A stretch of 64,000 bases of DNA from assembly GCF_003201195.1 (NCBI RefSeq), contig NZ_QICQ01000001.1, positions 124,001 through 188,000 of the forward strand, written 5' to 3'. This stretch comes from Nitrosomonas eutropha (GTDB taxonomy: Bacteria > Pseudomonadota > Gammaproteobacteria > Burkholderiales > Nitrosomonadaceae). The notes under the pieces were generated by a model. The model saw only the letters and a list, made by a program, of their open reading frames with translations. It made no database searches and was not told where the DNA came from. Shown here piece by piece: positions 9,021-17,111 of the stretch. Position 1 is the stretch's first letter. The number at the start of each line of letters is the position of its first letter. Both the position numbers and the translations under genes were made by a program.

Positions 9021-10070
9021 ATGAATCACGATCATGGCTACAAACTATTGTTCTCCCACCCTGAAATGGTGGCGGATTTGCTGCGCGGTTTTGTTCGGGA
9101 AGATTGGATAAAACACCTGGATTTCTCCACGCTGGAGAAGATCAACGGCAGCTATGTCAGTGATGACCTGAGAGAGCGGCACGATGATGTCATTTGGCGT
9201 ATTCGCTGGAGAAAAGATCAGGCAGGAGAAACGGAAAGCGACTGGCTGTATATCTACTTGCTGCTTGAATTTCAGTCTACCGTGGATTGGTTCATGGCAG
9301 TGCGGATTATGACTTATGTTGGTCTGTTATATCAGGATCTGATCCGCAGCGAATCGATTGGCACAGATAAGCGGCTACCGCCGATACTGCCAGTGGTGCT
9401 GTACAATGGAGAACCACGTTGGCAAGCGCCGGTGAATATTGCCAATCTGATTATGCCAGTACCGGGCGGGCTGGAACGCTATCGGCCGCAGTTGCATTAT
9501 TTACTGTTAGACGAAGGTAACTACAGCGAACATGAACTGACCAGCCTGCACAACCTCGCGGCAGCTTTGTTCCGGCTGGAGAACAGCCACACTCCGGAAG
9601 ATGTCCAAGAAGTATTGCAGGCGTTGATTACCTGGCTACAATCGCCCGAGCAAAGTAACTTGCGACGTGCATTTTCTATATGGATACAACGGGTATATCT
9701 GCGCAACAGAATGCCGGGAATCAAATTTGACGAAGTTCAGGATTTACAGGAGGTACACAGCATGCTTTCAGAACGTGTCAAGGAATGGACCAAAGACTGG
9801 AAACAACAGGGAATTGCAGAGGGACTTCAAGAAGGTTTGCAAGAAGGTTTGCAAAAAGGTTTGCAAGAAGGTCTACAAGAAGGCCTGAAAAAAGGACGAC
9901 TGGAGGGTGAGGCTGAGTTTCTACAGTATTTGCTGGAGCAGCGCTTTGGTTCTGGTGCAATCAGTGAAGCAGTACGCAAGCGAATTGAGGCGGCAGATAC
10001 ACGTACTTTGCAGCGCTGGGGAAAACAGATACTGACAGCACAAACCATCGAAGAAGTTTTTGAAGCGTAA
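9021..10070 (+). CDS. Rpn-family recombination-promoting nuclease, full-length toxin form (copy 1)
   Basis: 349 residues counted from ATG 9021 (MNHDHGYKLLFSH), which matches the start of the second copy; a TTG lies in frame at 9000. The N-terminal Transposase_31/YhgA-like nuclease domain shows the PD-(D/E)XK core: Asp in ERHDDVIWRIRW and the LLEFQST (ExQ) motif followed by DWFMAVRIMTYVG. A helical linker leads to six 4-residue G-L-Q-E type repeats (9822-9893) and a conserved C-terminal domain (EGEAEFLQYLLEQRFG to TIEEVFEA). In E. coli, Rpn proteins are DNA nucleases reported as anti-phage toxins held in check by a C-terminal product made from an internal start. This copy is intact and lies in the accessory DNA between wzm and wzt. 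Confidence 0.88.
   Translation: MNHDHGYKLLFSHPEMVADLLRGFVREDWIKHLDFSTLEKINGSYVSDDLRERHDDVIWRIRWRKDQAGETESDWLYIYLLLEFQSTVDWFMAVRIMTYVGLLYQDLIRSESIGTDKRLPPILPVVLYNGEPRWQAPVNIANLIMPVPGGLERYRPQLHYLLLDEGNYSEHELTSLHNLAAALFRLENSHTPEDVQEVLQALITWLQSPEQSNLRRAFSIWIQRVYLRNRMPGIKFDEVQDLQEVHSMLSERVKEWTKDWKQQGIAEGLQEGLQEGLQKGLQEGLQEGLKKGRLEGEAEFLQYLLEQRFGSGAISEAVRKRIEAADTRTLQRWGKQILTAQTIEEVFEA
9748..9754 (+). promoter_or_regulatory. Strong internal ribosome binding site within rpn gene 1
   Basis: AGGAGGT, fully complementary to the 16S rRNA tail, seven bases before the in-frame ATG at 9762. It lies in codons for LQEVHSM. The equivalent site in copy 2 is at 32500-32506 on the minus strand. Confidence 0.65.
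9762..10070 (+). CDS. Putative intragenic RpnS-like antitoxin translated inside rpn gene 1
   Basis: An in-frame ATG at codon 248 of the Rpn gene is preceded by a perfect Shine-Dalgarno AGGAGGT (9748-9754) with 7-nt spacing. Initiation here would give a 102-residue protein starting MLSERVKEWTKDW that contains the 4-residue repeats and the C-terminal domain but no nuclease. This matches the RpnS arrangement reported for E. coli Rpn systems. The second Rpn copy has the same internal SD and ATG. That the product exists is an inference from sequence only; the internal signal is stronger than any upstream of the full-length start. Confidence 0.6.
   Translation: MLSERVKEWTKDWKQQGIAEGLQEGLQEGLQKGLQEGLQEGLKKGRLEGEAEFLQYLLEQRFGSGAISEAVRKRIEAADTRTLQRWGKQILTAQTIEEVFEA
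9822..9893 (+). repeat. 12-bp tandem repeat, six units, encoding GLQE-type tetrapeptides
   Basis: Six consecutive 12-nt units: GGACTTCAAGAA, then GGTTTGCAAGAA, GGTTTGCAAAAA, GGTTTGCAAGAA, GGTCTACAAGAA and GGCCTGAAAAAA. Being multiples of three they change linker length without breaking frame. In E. coli Rpn proteins a variable number of 4-residue repeats lies in the dimerisation helix of RpnS; the position here is the same. Confidence 0.9.
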
Positions 10071-10107
10071 TGGTTTCTATGTTTGCGTATCCTTCCACCC
10101 TGTTTTT

Positions 10108-10217
10108 GCGAGGCGGTACGCCGAAGCAATCCAGCAGCGACATCAGCAGAATACGTGACGTACCCTTAACCCCGACCACAACCATGCTGGATCTCCGCAC
10201 TGGTTGCACCGCCTCGC
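10108..10217 (+). repeat. Inverted-repeat element downstream of rpn gene 1
   Basis: A 110-bp stretch with perfect 10-bp inverted ends, GCGAGGCGGT (10108-10117) and ACCGCCTCGC (10208-10217). A GAAGCAATCCAG motif lies inside at 10123-10134. It resembles a small REP or MITE-like element. No gene is seen in 10071-10545 apart from these repeats. Confidence 0.55.
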
Positions 10218-10305
10218 GAAGACGGGATTATTCAGGCAGCATACGAGAAAATACTGTCTTTATGGATCCTAACAGACCTTTAGCTGCGAGAGTAGCGTGG
10301 TAAAA

Positions 10306-10369
10306 GAAGTAATCCAGCCACTCCCTCTTTTGTCGTCTTTGCAAAACCCAACAGGTTGAAACAATCCAG
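10306..10369 (+). repeat. Directly repeated GAANNAATCCAG motifs (REP-like)
   Basis: GAAGTAATCCAG at 10306-10317 and GAAACAATCCAG at 10358-10369, in the same direction as GAAGCAATCCAG at 10123. A related motif pair, this time inverted, occurs at 27540-27647. Likely members of a dispersed intergenic repeat family. Confidence 0.5.
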
Positions 10370-10545
10370 TAAAATACAGCTTTTACTCCCATCAAAACGT
10401 AATGCCAATCCGGATTGACAAGCAATCTTCAAAAGAAAAATCAAGAGAGAATCTGTTTGCAGCAAGCAATAGAAACACAGGGGATAACATGAAATCTATC
10501 CCGAGCAGTACAAGGGTAATTGGCCGTTGCCAGTACCAGTTCAAA

Positions 10546-10851
10546 TCACCGGTGTTCCTCACGTCTTTGCACGCGGCGTTCAATTTCATCGCGCGTGGGC
10601 AGTGTTTTCAGATCGTAGCTGGCCTGCAAAGCAAGCCAGGAAGCAGCATCACCCCCGAAATAATGCGCCAGCCGTTCAGCAGTATCAGCGGTAACGGCGC
10701 GCCGCTCCTTGACGATTTCATGAATGCGGGTGGCTGGCACACTCAAGGCAATCGCCAGAGCGTTGACACTTATTCCAGCTGGAATCAAAAAATCTTCACG
10801 CAGTACCTCACCGGGATGGACGGCACGCATGCAGTTTACAGGTCTAGTCAT
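10546..10851 (-). CDS. higA: HigA-family antitoxin (locus 1)
   Basis: 101-residue helix-turn-helix protein of the HigA/VapI addiction-module type. The conserved HPGEVLREDFLIPAGIS, the HTH region NALAIALSVPATRIHEIVKE and RRAVTADTAERLAHYFG are all present. Translation could start at the first ATG or at the internal MRAVHPGEVL. It lies 9 bp downstream of the higB toxin gene, the usual toxin-first order. HigA should bind HigB and repress the operon through the palindrome at 11151-11169. Confidence 0.92.
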   Translation of the reverse strand: MTRPVNCMRAVHPGEVLREDFLIPAGISVNALAIALSVPATRIHEIVKERRAVTADTAERLAHYFGGDAASWLALQASYDLKTLPTRDEIERRVQRREEHR

Positions 10852-10860
10852 GGTTATTTC

Positions 10861-11139
10861 TCAATGATAATCAACAATCTCTACATCGGCAGGACCAAGA
10901 TCAGACCAAGTAAAGCATATACGCCATTGTGCGTTGATACGAATGCTCCATTGACCTTCCCGGTCGCCAGCCAGTTTTTCCAGCCGATTTCCTGGTGGAG
11001 AACGCAAAAAATCAAGTGTTTGTGCTGCCTCCAATTGTGCCAGCTTACGTTCAGCTGCAGCTTGGATAGCACTAAAACGCTGAGGATATTCACCCTCAAA
11101 CACTGCTTGCGTACTCTTACATCGAAAAGACTGGATCAT
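10861..11139 (-). CDS. higB: HigB-family mRNA interferase toxin (locus 1)
   Basis: 92 residues from MIQSFRCKSTQAVFEG; an upstream in-frame ATG at 11148 is less likely. Shows the RelE-fold HigB pattern, with RKLAQLEAAQTLDFLRSPPG, NRLEKLAGDREGQWSIRIN and QWRICFTW ending DVEIVDYH. Cleaves mRNA on ribosomes in characterised homologues. The gene is intact and sits with higA in the DNA inserted between wzm and wzt. Its start is just downstream of a perfect palindrome. Confidence 0.92.
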   Translation of the reverse strand: MIQSFRCKSTQAVFEGEYPQRFSAIQAAAERKLAQLEAAQTLDFLRSPPGNRLEKLAGDREGQWSIRINAQWRICFTWSDLGPADVEIVDYH

Positions 11140-11150
11140 GCAGCCCATGA

Positions 11151-11169
11151 TGTTACGTCAAACGTAACA
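11151..11169 (-). promoter_or_regulatory. Probable HigA operator (7-5-7 perfect palindrome)
   Basis: TGTTACGTCAAACGTAACA: perfect 7-bp arms around a 5-bp spacer, immediately upstream of higB. HigA proteins are HTH repressors of their own operons, so this is the likely operator. It also lies 60 bp before the wzt start on the other strand. Confidence 0.65.
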
Positions 11170-11228
11170 CGTAAAGCGAGAAAAATTTCAGGCTATCTAC
11201 CCTGCTATGGGCAGTCAGCGGAGGCAGC

Positions 11229-12542
11229 GTGAACAAAGAACAGAACGACATCGCCATTCGCGTGGAAAACCTCAGCAAGTGTTATCAAATCTACGACACC
11301 CCGCGTGACCGGCTCAAGCAATTCATCCTGCCTCGCGTGCAGCGCGTTATTGGTAGACAGCCGAAGCAGTATTTTCGTGAGTTTTGGGCGCTTAAGGACA
11401 TATCGTTTGAGGTGAAGAAAGGTGAGACTATCGGTATTATCGGGCGTAACGGCAGCGGTAAATCCACCTTGTTGCAAATGATCTGCGGCACACTCAGCCC
11501 GACTTCTGGCAGCATTACAACCCATGGTCGCATTGCAGCGCTACTGGAGCTTGGCTCCGGATTTAACCCGGAATTTACCGGGCGTGAAAACGTCTACATG
11601 AACGCATCGGTTCTGGGTTTGAGTCAGGAAGAAACGGATGCGCGCTTTGATGATATTGTCGCATTTGCCGATATTGGTGAGTTCATTGAACAACCGGTCA
11701 AAACTTACTCCAGCGGGATGATGGTGAGATTGGCTTTTAGTGTAGCCATCAATGTGGCCCCTGATATTTTGATTGTCGACGAGGCGCTTGCAGTAGGTGA
11801 TGCTGCATTCCAACGTAAATGTATGCGTAAAATCGGTGAGTTAAGTGATAGCGGAGTGACCTTGCTATTTGTTAGCCATGATTTAGAGACGGTGAAGAAA
11901 ATTTGTAGTGAGGCACTTTATCTGATCCGAGGGGAGATGATCGAGTTTGGCGTAGCTAAGCAAGTTTGTATCTCATATGAATGTGATTTATTTGGAGCAT
12001 CTAAGAAGTCAGAAACATCTCAGATAGAAGCTCAGGCGGATTTATCGAACTCAGATCAGGCGATCTTGGATCCAGATTTGCTTGGAACCAATGAAAAGAT
12101 CTATGGGGATGGCCGTTCCCAGATTACGGGTGTTATGGTTACAAATAAAAATCGGCATATAACAAATGTTCTGAATGCAAATACTGAGTTTATTGTATCT
12201 TATAGGGCAAAATTCCTAGCCGAGGTGTCTTTCCCTATTTTCGGGATGATGATTACAAACCGAGAAGGCGTTTGTATCTTCGGTACGAACACAGAAAATC
12301 ATTTAGTTTCCAAACGACATTTTGCAGAAGGTGATGAGGTTGTAGTTGAATTTCATCTAACAAATCATCTTGGCCCAGGGATTTTTTATCTTACTTGTGG
12401 GATTTATACGACAGAAAATAGTGATAGTCTGATATACCTTCAGCGTCGCATGGATGTCCTTATAATAAAGGTCATCGCGGATAATGATTCATGTATCGGG
12501 GGAGTTGCGAACCTCAATTCTAAAATTGTAGTCACTGAGTAA
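11229..12542 (+). CDS. wzt: ABC exporter ATPase with C-terminal glycan-binding domain (Wzt)
   Basis: 437 residues starting at GTG with SD GGAGGC. The ATPase part has Walker A GRNGSGKST at residues 72-80, signature YSSGMMVRLAFS and Walker B ILIVDEALAVGD. From about residue 290 a beta-rich domain (ITGVMVTNKNRHITNVLNAN, then FHLTNHLGPGIFYLTCGIY) matches Wzt_C, which recognises the terminal modification of the glycan before export. It drives export of undecaprenyl-linked glycan with the permease at 6680-7498. The C-terminal half is AT-rich compared with the ATPase, as often found for this variable domain. Confidence 0.93.
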   Translation: MNKEQNDIAIRVENLSKCYQIYDTPRDRLKQFILPRVQRVIGRQPKQYFREFWALKDISFEVKKGETIGIIGRNGSGKSTLLQMICGTLSPTSGSITTHGRIAALLELGSGFNPEFTGRENVYMNASVLGLSQEETDARFDDIVAFADIGEFIEQPVKTYSSGMMVRLAFSVAINVAPDILIVDEALAVGDAAFQRKCMRKIGELSDSGVTLLFVSHDLETVKKICSEALYLIRGEMIEFGVAKQVCISYECDLFGASKKSETSQIEAQADLSNSDQAILDPDLLGTNEKIYGDGRSQITGVMVTNKNRHITNVLNANTEFIVSYRAKFLAEVSFPIFGMMITNREGVCIFGTNTENHLVSKRHFAEGDEVVVEFHLTNHLGPGIFYLTCGIYTTENSDSLIYLQRRMDVLIIKVIADNDSCIGGVANLNSKIVVTE

Positions 12543-12552
12543 GATTTTTGTA

Positions 12553-15500
12553 ATGCTGAGCGAAATTCAAGAAAAAAAAATAATGGGAGTGGTTTTTATA
12601 CATTCGCTTTTTCGTTCGGGTAGTACATACTTTTACAACGCATTAAAGAGAACCGAGGCATTCCATATTTATCACGAGCCGATGCATGAAGTTATAGCAT
12701 CGCTTCCTGGTACATGGAATGAACTAACTGGCCGCAAGGATCAGCTGAAGTCAACGTTGCGCCATGATTTCCTGATTGGCAGTTATTTTGATGAATTTTC
12801 CCATTTGCTACCAAGCATTAAAAAAGTCTTCGAACCAAAGTTCAGTTTCGACTATTACTTCATGGAGGCTGGTAGCAAAGCGCCTGATCTTAAGATTTAT
12901 ATTGATTTGTTGACTGATGGCGCTTCTAAACCTCCTATCCTTCAGTGCACTAGAACATGTGGACGAATTGATTGGTTAAAAGAAAACTACAAATCCAGTC
13001 ATATCTTCTTGCTTCGAAATCCATGGGATCAATGGTATTCCTACAAAGTTGACCCTTATATCGCTACTACTCCGCGCATTATTTATTTACAAAGTAATCT
13101 TCCTGGGGTTTTACGGGCTGTTTTTGAGGCAAGTGAGGCTGTATCTTTGAAAGGGAGCAACACTCAAGAAAAGGTTGCTTATGGTATTAGTCATCCTCTT
13201 GCCTCAAACCAAGATTATTTTCTTTTCTTCGGGCTATGGTTGCATTCTTTTATTTGCGGTGAGCGAGAGTGCGATGTATTCATCGACATGGATGAGCTAA
13301 GTTCGGCCGAAGTGTACCGGTCGAAATGCCTTGCTAAATTAGAAGAGATTGGTATTCAGTCAATTGATTTTTCGGATGCTAAATTACATCGAACGGTTTT
13401 TGATGTCCGGGAGCGGGATAGGTTCTTTATAACAGAAAATCAAATTCTTGAAATTTATCGGCAACACGGAATTTTTATTGGTGCAGCACGTGAATATTTG
13501 GAAAGATCACGACAAAAATCTTTTGTTTCGATCGAAAAATCAGATGCGCCTACTTCAGGAATTCTGGAAGATGCATATCGGATGCGAGAGCTGTTGGTAG
13601 TTCGCGATGGGCAAATTGCCAGCCTGAGCCAGACTGTGACTGAGCGCGATGGGAAAATTACCAGCCTGAGCCAGACTGTGACTGAGCGCGATGGGCAAAT
13701 TGCCAGCCTGAGCCAGGCCGTAACTGAACATGAGATGGCTATTCAAGTAATTAAGACAAGTAATTCCTGGAAGATTACGGCGCCACTAAGGAAAGTAAGC
13801 AACATATTTAAATGGAAAGAAATTTTGTGTACGAACCAAGTGAGTGAAAATCTGGTGATTGTGCCTGAGCCAAGCGCATTCTTTACTATTTGCTCAAAGA
13901 ATTTCTTGGCTCATGCGAAGGCTCTGTATTACTCAGTTCGGCCACATTATCCGGATTCCAGATTTTTCGTTGTTCTGTGCGATCGAGTTGATGGCTTCTT
14001 TGATCCTTCGCAGGAGCCATTTGAATTCATTTTCCTTGAGGATTTAAATCTGTCTAACCTCGCTGAAATGGCGAACCGCTACAACATTACAGAATTTAAC
14101 ACTGCTGTAAAACCTTTCGCGTTTATATACCTAATGAAGGGTTTTCATTTTGATTCGGTTGTCTATCTTGATCCTGACCTGTTTTTTGTCGATAGAATGC
14201 ACGAATTGGATCAGCTCCTGGCTGATGGTGCAGAGGCGGTACTTACTCCGCACATCCTGCAGCCAGCAGAGAATGATGAAATTCATGATGGAAAGATGTT
14301 GTTGTACGGTATTTATAACCTGGGATTTCTCACGTTACGAAACACGCCGGTTGTTATTGCGTTTCTAGAATGGTGGGGAAGGCGCCTGGAAAGAGATTGT
14401 GTGATTCGTTTGGAGGAGGGCCTGTTTGTTGATCAAAAATGGGCAGATTTGCTGCCTGCTTTCGTTCCGAGCGCACGAATCCTCCATCATCCTGGGTACA
14501 ACGTTGCCTATTGGAATCTTCCTCAACGCAAGATCTCACGGGAGGCTGATCGTTGGTTTGCCAATGGTCAGCCTCTTCGATTCGTGCATTTTAGTGGGAA
14601 CAAGCTTGATGACGTGACAACCTTTTCGAGACACAGCCAGCAAGTAACGATTGATAATATTGGAGCTCTACGCGAGCTGCTTGATGCCTATCGTGAAGAG
14701 GTTTACAAGCAAGGGCATGCATTTTATCGATCTCTTCCTTATGCTTACAGTTGGAATGGAGTGGCAGGGATCAATCTCCATACACCAAAGGAATTAGATC
14801 TCGCATCCAATGAGATTCAACCAGTTACTTCGGTTGAAGGTGCGGCTGCTGTTGCCACACTGCATCTTGGTGTTTTTGCCAGAGCGCATCGTCGCTATTC
14901 TGTGTTACGCCAGGCTGCGCCAATTGCAAAACATCTGTCTGGTGGGTGGATGCTCTTTTTGCATCGTGCGTGGAGAGCTTACCGGCGGCATGGCTGGGAT
15001 TACGTCAAGTCAAAAGCCGTGGAGCTCAGCAGCTATCGCACATCTCCGCCAATCCAAATAGTTGATAAAGCTGACCAATTAAGAGATCAACGAGATCATT
15101 TAAAACGGCTTTTATACTTAGACTGGGCGATTCCCAAGCCCGATCGGGATGCAGCTTCGGTTACCGCTGTAATGTTGTTGCAGATTTTTGATTCGATTGG
15201 CTATAAAGTTACTTTTATTCCCTGTAGTCTTAAGTACGAAGAAGGCTACTATGAGGATTTGATTGCAGCCAATGTTAAGGTCATGACGTACCCCGCAATC
15301 CAGTCCGTCAAAGAGTGGCTGGAGAGCAATGCAGAAAATTTTGATGTTTGCGTCATGGCCAGGGGGCCTGTTGTATGGCCATATCTTGAGACGATCAAGT
15401 CGTGTGCACCGAATCTTCCATTAATATTTAATACGGTTGATTTGCATTATTTGAGGGAGCTTCGGCAAGCTGAGCTGGCAAATAACAAAGTGGCTCACCA

Positions 15501-17088
15501 AGCTGCACTTGTAGTACGGGATCAGGAGCTCGAACTCATCGACAAATGTGATCTGACAATTCTACTGAGTAACGACGAGTTATACACAGTGCGAGAAATG
15601 AGATCTGAAGCACCATTAACTGTGTTGCCCGTGGTTTTCAAGGATATTCCAGGATCGTCCACCCAGGGGCATGAGCAACGTCGCGATATCCTCTTCATTG
15701 GTAGCTTTCCGCATAGTCCGAATATTGACGCAGTCATCTACTTTGCAGAATTGATTTTCCCAATCATTAAACGCCAGATTCCCGACATACGCTTCAAGGT
15801 AATCGGCGCGAACCCGCCCGAGGAGATCGAGCGGCTCGCTGCCATCCCGGGCATCGAGATCCTTGGCTTTGTCAAGGATCTGCAACCGGTGTTTGCTGAT
15901 ATCCGGCTCACGGTCGCTCCCCTGCGTTACGGCGCGGGCATCAAGGGCAAGATCGGCACCAGCCTTTGCTATGGCGTTCCCTGCGTGGCGACGCCTATGG
16001 CGGTCGAAGGCATGGGCCTGACAGCAGGATTTAACGTGCTCGTGGGTGAATCACCCGAAGCGTTTGCCAGCGCAGTGTGCGATGCCTATCAGAATGCCGG
16101 GCTCTGGCAGACTCTGAGCACCGAAGGCTACAAATTCGCAGTCGAAAATTATTCAGTTGACGTAATCCAGGAGCGTGTTCGCAATCTGCTGTTTGCAGTC
16201 AACAACCGCTGGTATTTGATTCACAATGTCGTGGAGTTAGACGGTTGGGGGGCCTTCAAGAAGCACGTCGCCAAGATGGAGCACGAGTATGAACGGCGGA
16301 TTCTGCGCGTGCAGGACTTGCTGCCCAACGACGGCTCAGACGGCTTCAGGACATCCGGCTTCTGCTGCGTCTGCGGCACACATACGCACTTCCTCACAAG
16401 CTTCATGTATTCTACTGGCAATACGCCAGACGGTAGGGCGATGCCAAACTGGCGCGAACATATGCAGTGCGAGCATTGCGGGATGGTTAATCACACGCGT
16501 GCGGCGCTTAATGTATTACACACCTATGCCCCACCTGAAATAGGGAGCCAGATTTACATTACGGAGAGGCTCACAAAAACCTATCAATGGCTTGCAGAGC
16601 GCTACCTGACACTACAAGGGAGTGAGTATTACGGACCCTCTCATCAACCCGGCAGCATTGTGGATGGAATCCGTCATGAAGACGTGATGAATTTAAGTTT
16701 CGCCGAAAATTCTTTCGATCGGGTTTTGTCTTTCGATGTGCTTGAGCATGTGCCCGACCCAGATCGCGCATTCAGTGCCCTTTTTCGTGTCCTGAAACCT
16801 GGCGGTGTGCTTATTTTCACGGTACCGTTCTTGTCGGACAGCGTGGTGGACGTCGTGAGAGCGACCCTCGAAGAAGATGGCACCATCACGCATCACATGC
16901 CCGCCGAGTATCATGGTAGCTCCGTCGATCCGGAAGGCGGCACATTGTGTTTCCGCTACTTCGGCTGGGAAATGCTGGACAAACTCCGGAGCGTCGGCTT
17001 CAGGAACGTTCGCTGTCTCGCTTTCTGGTCGGAGGAGCAAGGCTATCTGGGGCGTGAGCAATATATCTTTGTTGCGACCAAGCGATAG
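12553..17088 (+). CDS. Giant multi-domain protein: sulfotransferase, two glycosyltransferases and methyltransferase
   Basis: 1511 residues. Residues 11-330 resemble a PAPS-dependent sulfotransferase: FIHSLFRSGSTYFYNAL is the phosphosulfate-binding loop. Residues 352-393 hold three 14-residue repeats, probably a coiled-coil spacer. Residues about 440-720 look like a GT8-type glycosyltransferase with a DPDLFF metal motif near 540. Residues about 840-1210 form a GT4-type domain (FIGSFPHSPNIDAVIYF and APLRYGAGIKGKIG). Residues about 1265-1511 hold two CxxC pairs and a class I SAM methyltransferase (FDRVLSFDVLEHVPDPDRAF). An alternative start is the ATG at codon 11. The first part is AT-rich and the part after about 15.78 kb clearly GC-richer, suggesting a mosaic. 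It likely builds and caps the exported glycan. Confidence 0.82.
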   Translation: MLSEIQEKKIMGVVFIHSLFRSGSTYFYNALKRTEAFHIYHEPMHEVIASLPGTWNELTGRKDQLKSTLRHDFLIGSYFDEFSHLLPSIKKVFEPKFSFDYYFMEAGSKAPDLKIYIDLLTDGASKPPILQCTRTCGRIDWLKENYKSSHIFLLRNPWDQWYSYKVDPYIATTPRIIYLQSNLPGVLRAVFEASEAVSLKGSNTQEKVAYGISHPLASNQDYFLFFGLWLHSFICGERECDVFIDMDELSSAEVYRSKCLAKLEEIGIQSIDFSDAKLHRTVFDVRERDRFFITENQILEIYRQHGIFIGAAREYLERSRQKSFVSIEKSDAPTSGILEDAYRMRELLVVRDGQIASLSQTVTERDGKITSLSQTVTERDGQIASLSQAVTEHEMAIQVIKTSNSWKITAPLRKVSNIFKWKEILCTNQVSENLVIVPEPSAFFTICSKNFLAHAKALYYSVRPHYPDSRFFVVLCDRVDGFFDPSQEPFEFIFLEDLNLSNLAEMANRYNITEFNTAVKPFAFIYLMKGFHFDSVVYLDPDLFFVDRMHELDQLLADGAEAVLTPHILQPAENDEIHDGKMLLYGIYNLGFLTLRNTPVVIAFLEWWGRRLERDCVIRLEEGLFVDQKWADLLPAFVPSARILHHPGYNVAYWNLPQRKISREADRWFANGQPLRFVHFSGNKLDDVTTFSRHSQQVTIDNIGALRELLDAYREEVYKQGHAFYRSLPYAYSWNGVAGINLHTPKELDLASNEIQPVTSVEGAAAVATLHLGVFARAHRRYSVLRQAAPIAKHLSGGWMLFLHRAWRAYRRHGWDYVKSKAVELSSYRTSPPIQIVDKADQLRDQRDHLKRLLYLDWAIPKPDRDAASVTAVMLLQIFDSIGYKVTFIPCSLKYEEGYYEDLIAANVKVMTYPAIQSVKEWLESNAENFDVCVMARGPVVWPYLETIKSCAPNLPLIFNTVDLHYLRELRQAELANNKVAHQAALVVRDQELELIDKCDLTILLSNDELYTVREMRSEAPLTVLPVVFKDIPGSSTQGHEQRRDILFIGSFPHSPNIDAVIYFAELIFPIIKRQIPDIRFKVIGANPPEEIERLAAIPGIEILGFVKDLQPVFADIRLTVAPLRYGAGIKGKIGTSLCYGVPCVATPMAVEGMGLTAGFNVLVGESPEAFASAVCDAYQNAGLWQTLSTEGYKFAVENYSVDVIQERVRNLLFAVNNRWYLIHNVVELDGWGAFKKHVAKMEHEYERRILRVQDLLPNDGSDGFRTSGFCCVCGTHTHFLTSFMYSTGNTPDGRAMPNWREHMQCEHCGMVNHTRAALNVLHTYAPPEIGSQIYITERLTKTYQWLAERYLTLQGSEYYGPSHQPGSIVDGIRHEDVMNLSFAENSFDRVLSFDVLEHVPDPDRAFSALFRVLKPGGVLIFTVPFLSDSVVDVVRATLEEDGTITHHMPAEYHGSSVDPEGGTLCFRYFGWEMLDKLRSVGFRNVRCLAFWSEEQGYLGREQYIFVATKR
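13606..13731 (+). repeat. Three 42-bp tandem repeats inside the giant enzyme gene
   Basis: Near-identical 42-nt units at 13606-13647, 13648-13689 and 13690-13731, each encoding a DGQIASLSQTVTER-like peptide. The pattern suggests a helical spacer between the sulfotransferase and the first glycosyltransferase domain. Unit number could vary without changing frame. Confidence 0.92.
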
Positions 17089-17111
17089 CAGAGAGGCTGT
17101 CGACATTCGCG

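Noticed and set aside
10402-11232. 276-codon plus-strand frame across the higBA region
   Set aside because: It covers both higA and higB on the other strand, which match known families; the plus-strand product is unlike any protein I recognise.
12553-17088. The giant gene as several genes fused by a sequencing error
   Set aside because: The frame is continuous for 1511 codons, domain order is sensible and no frameshift is needed, although the composition change leaves a recombination origin possible.
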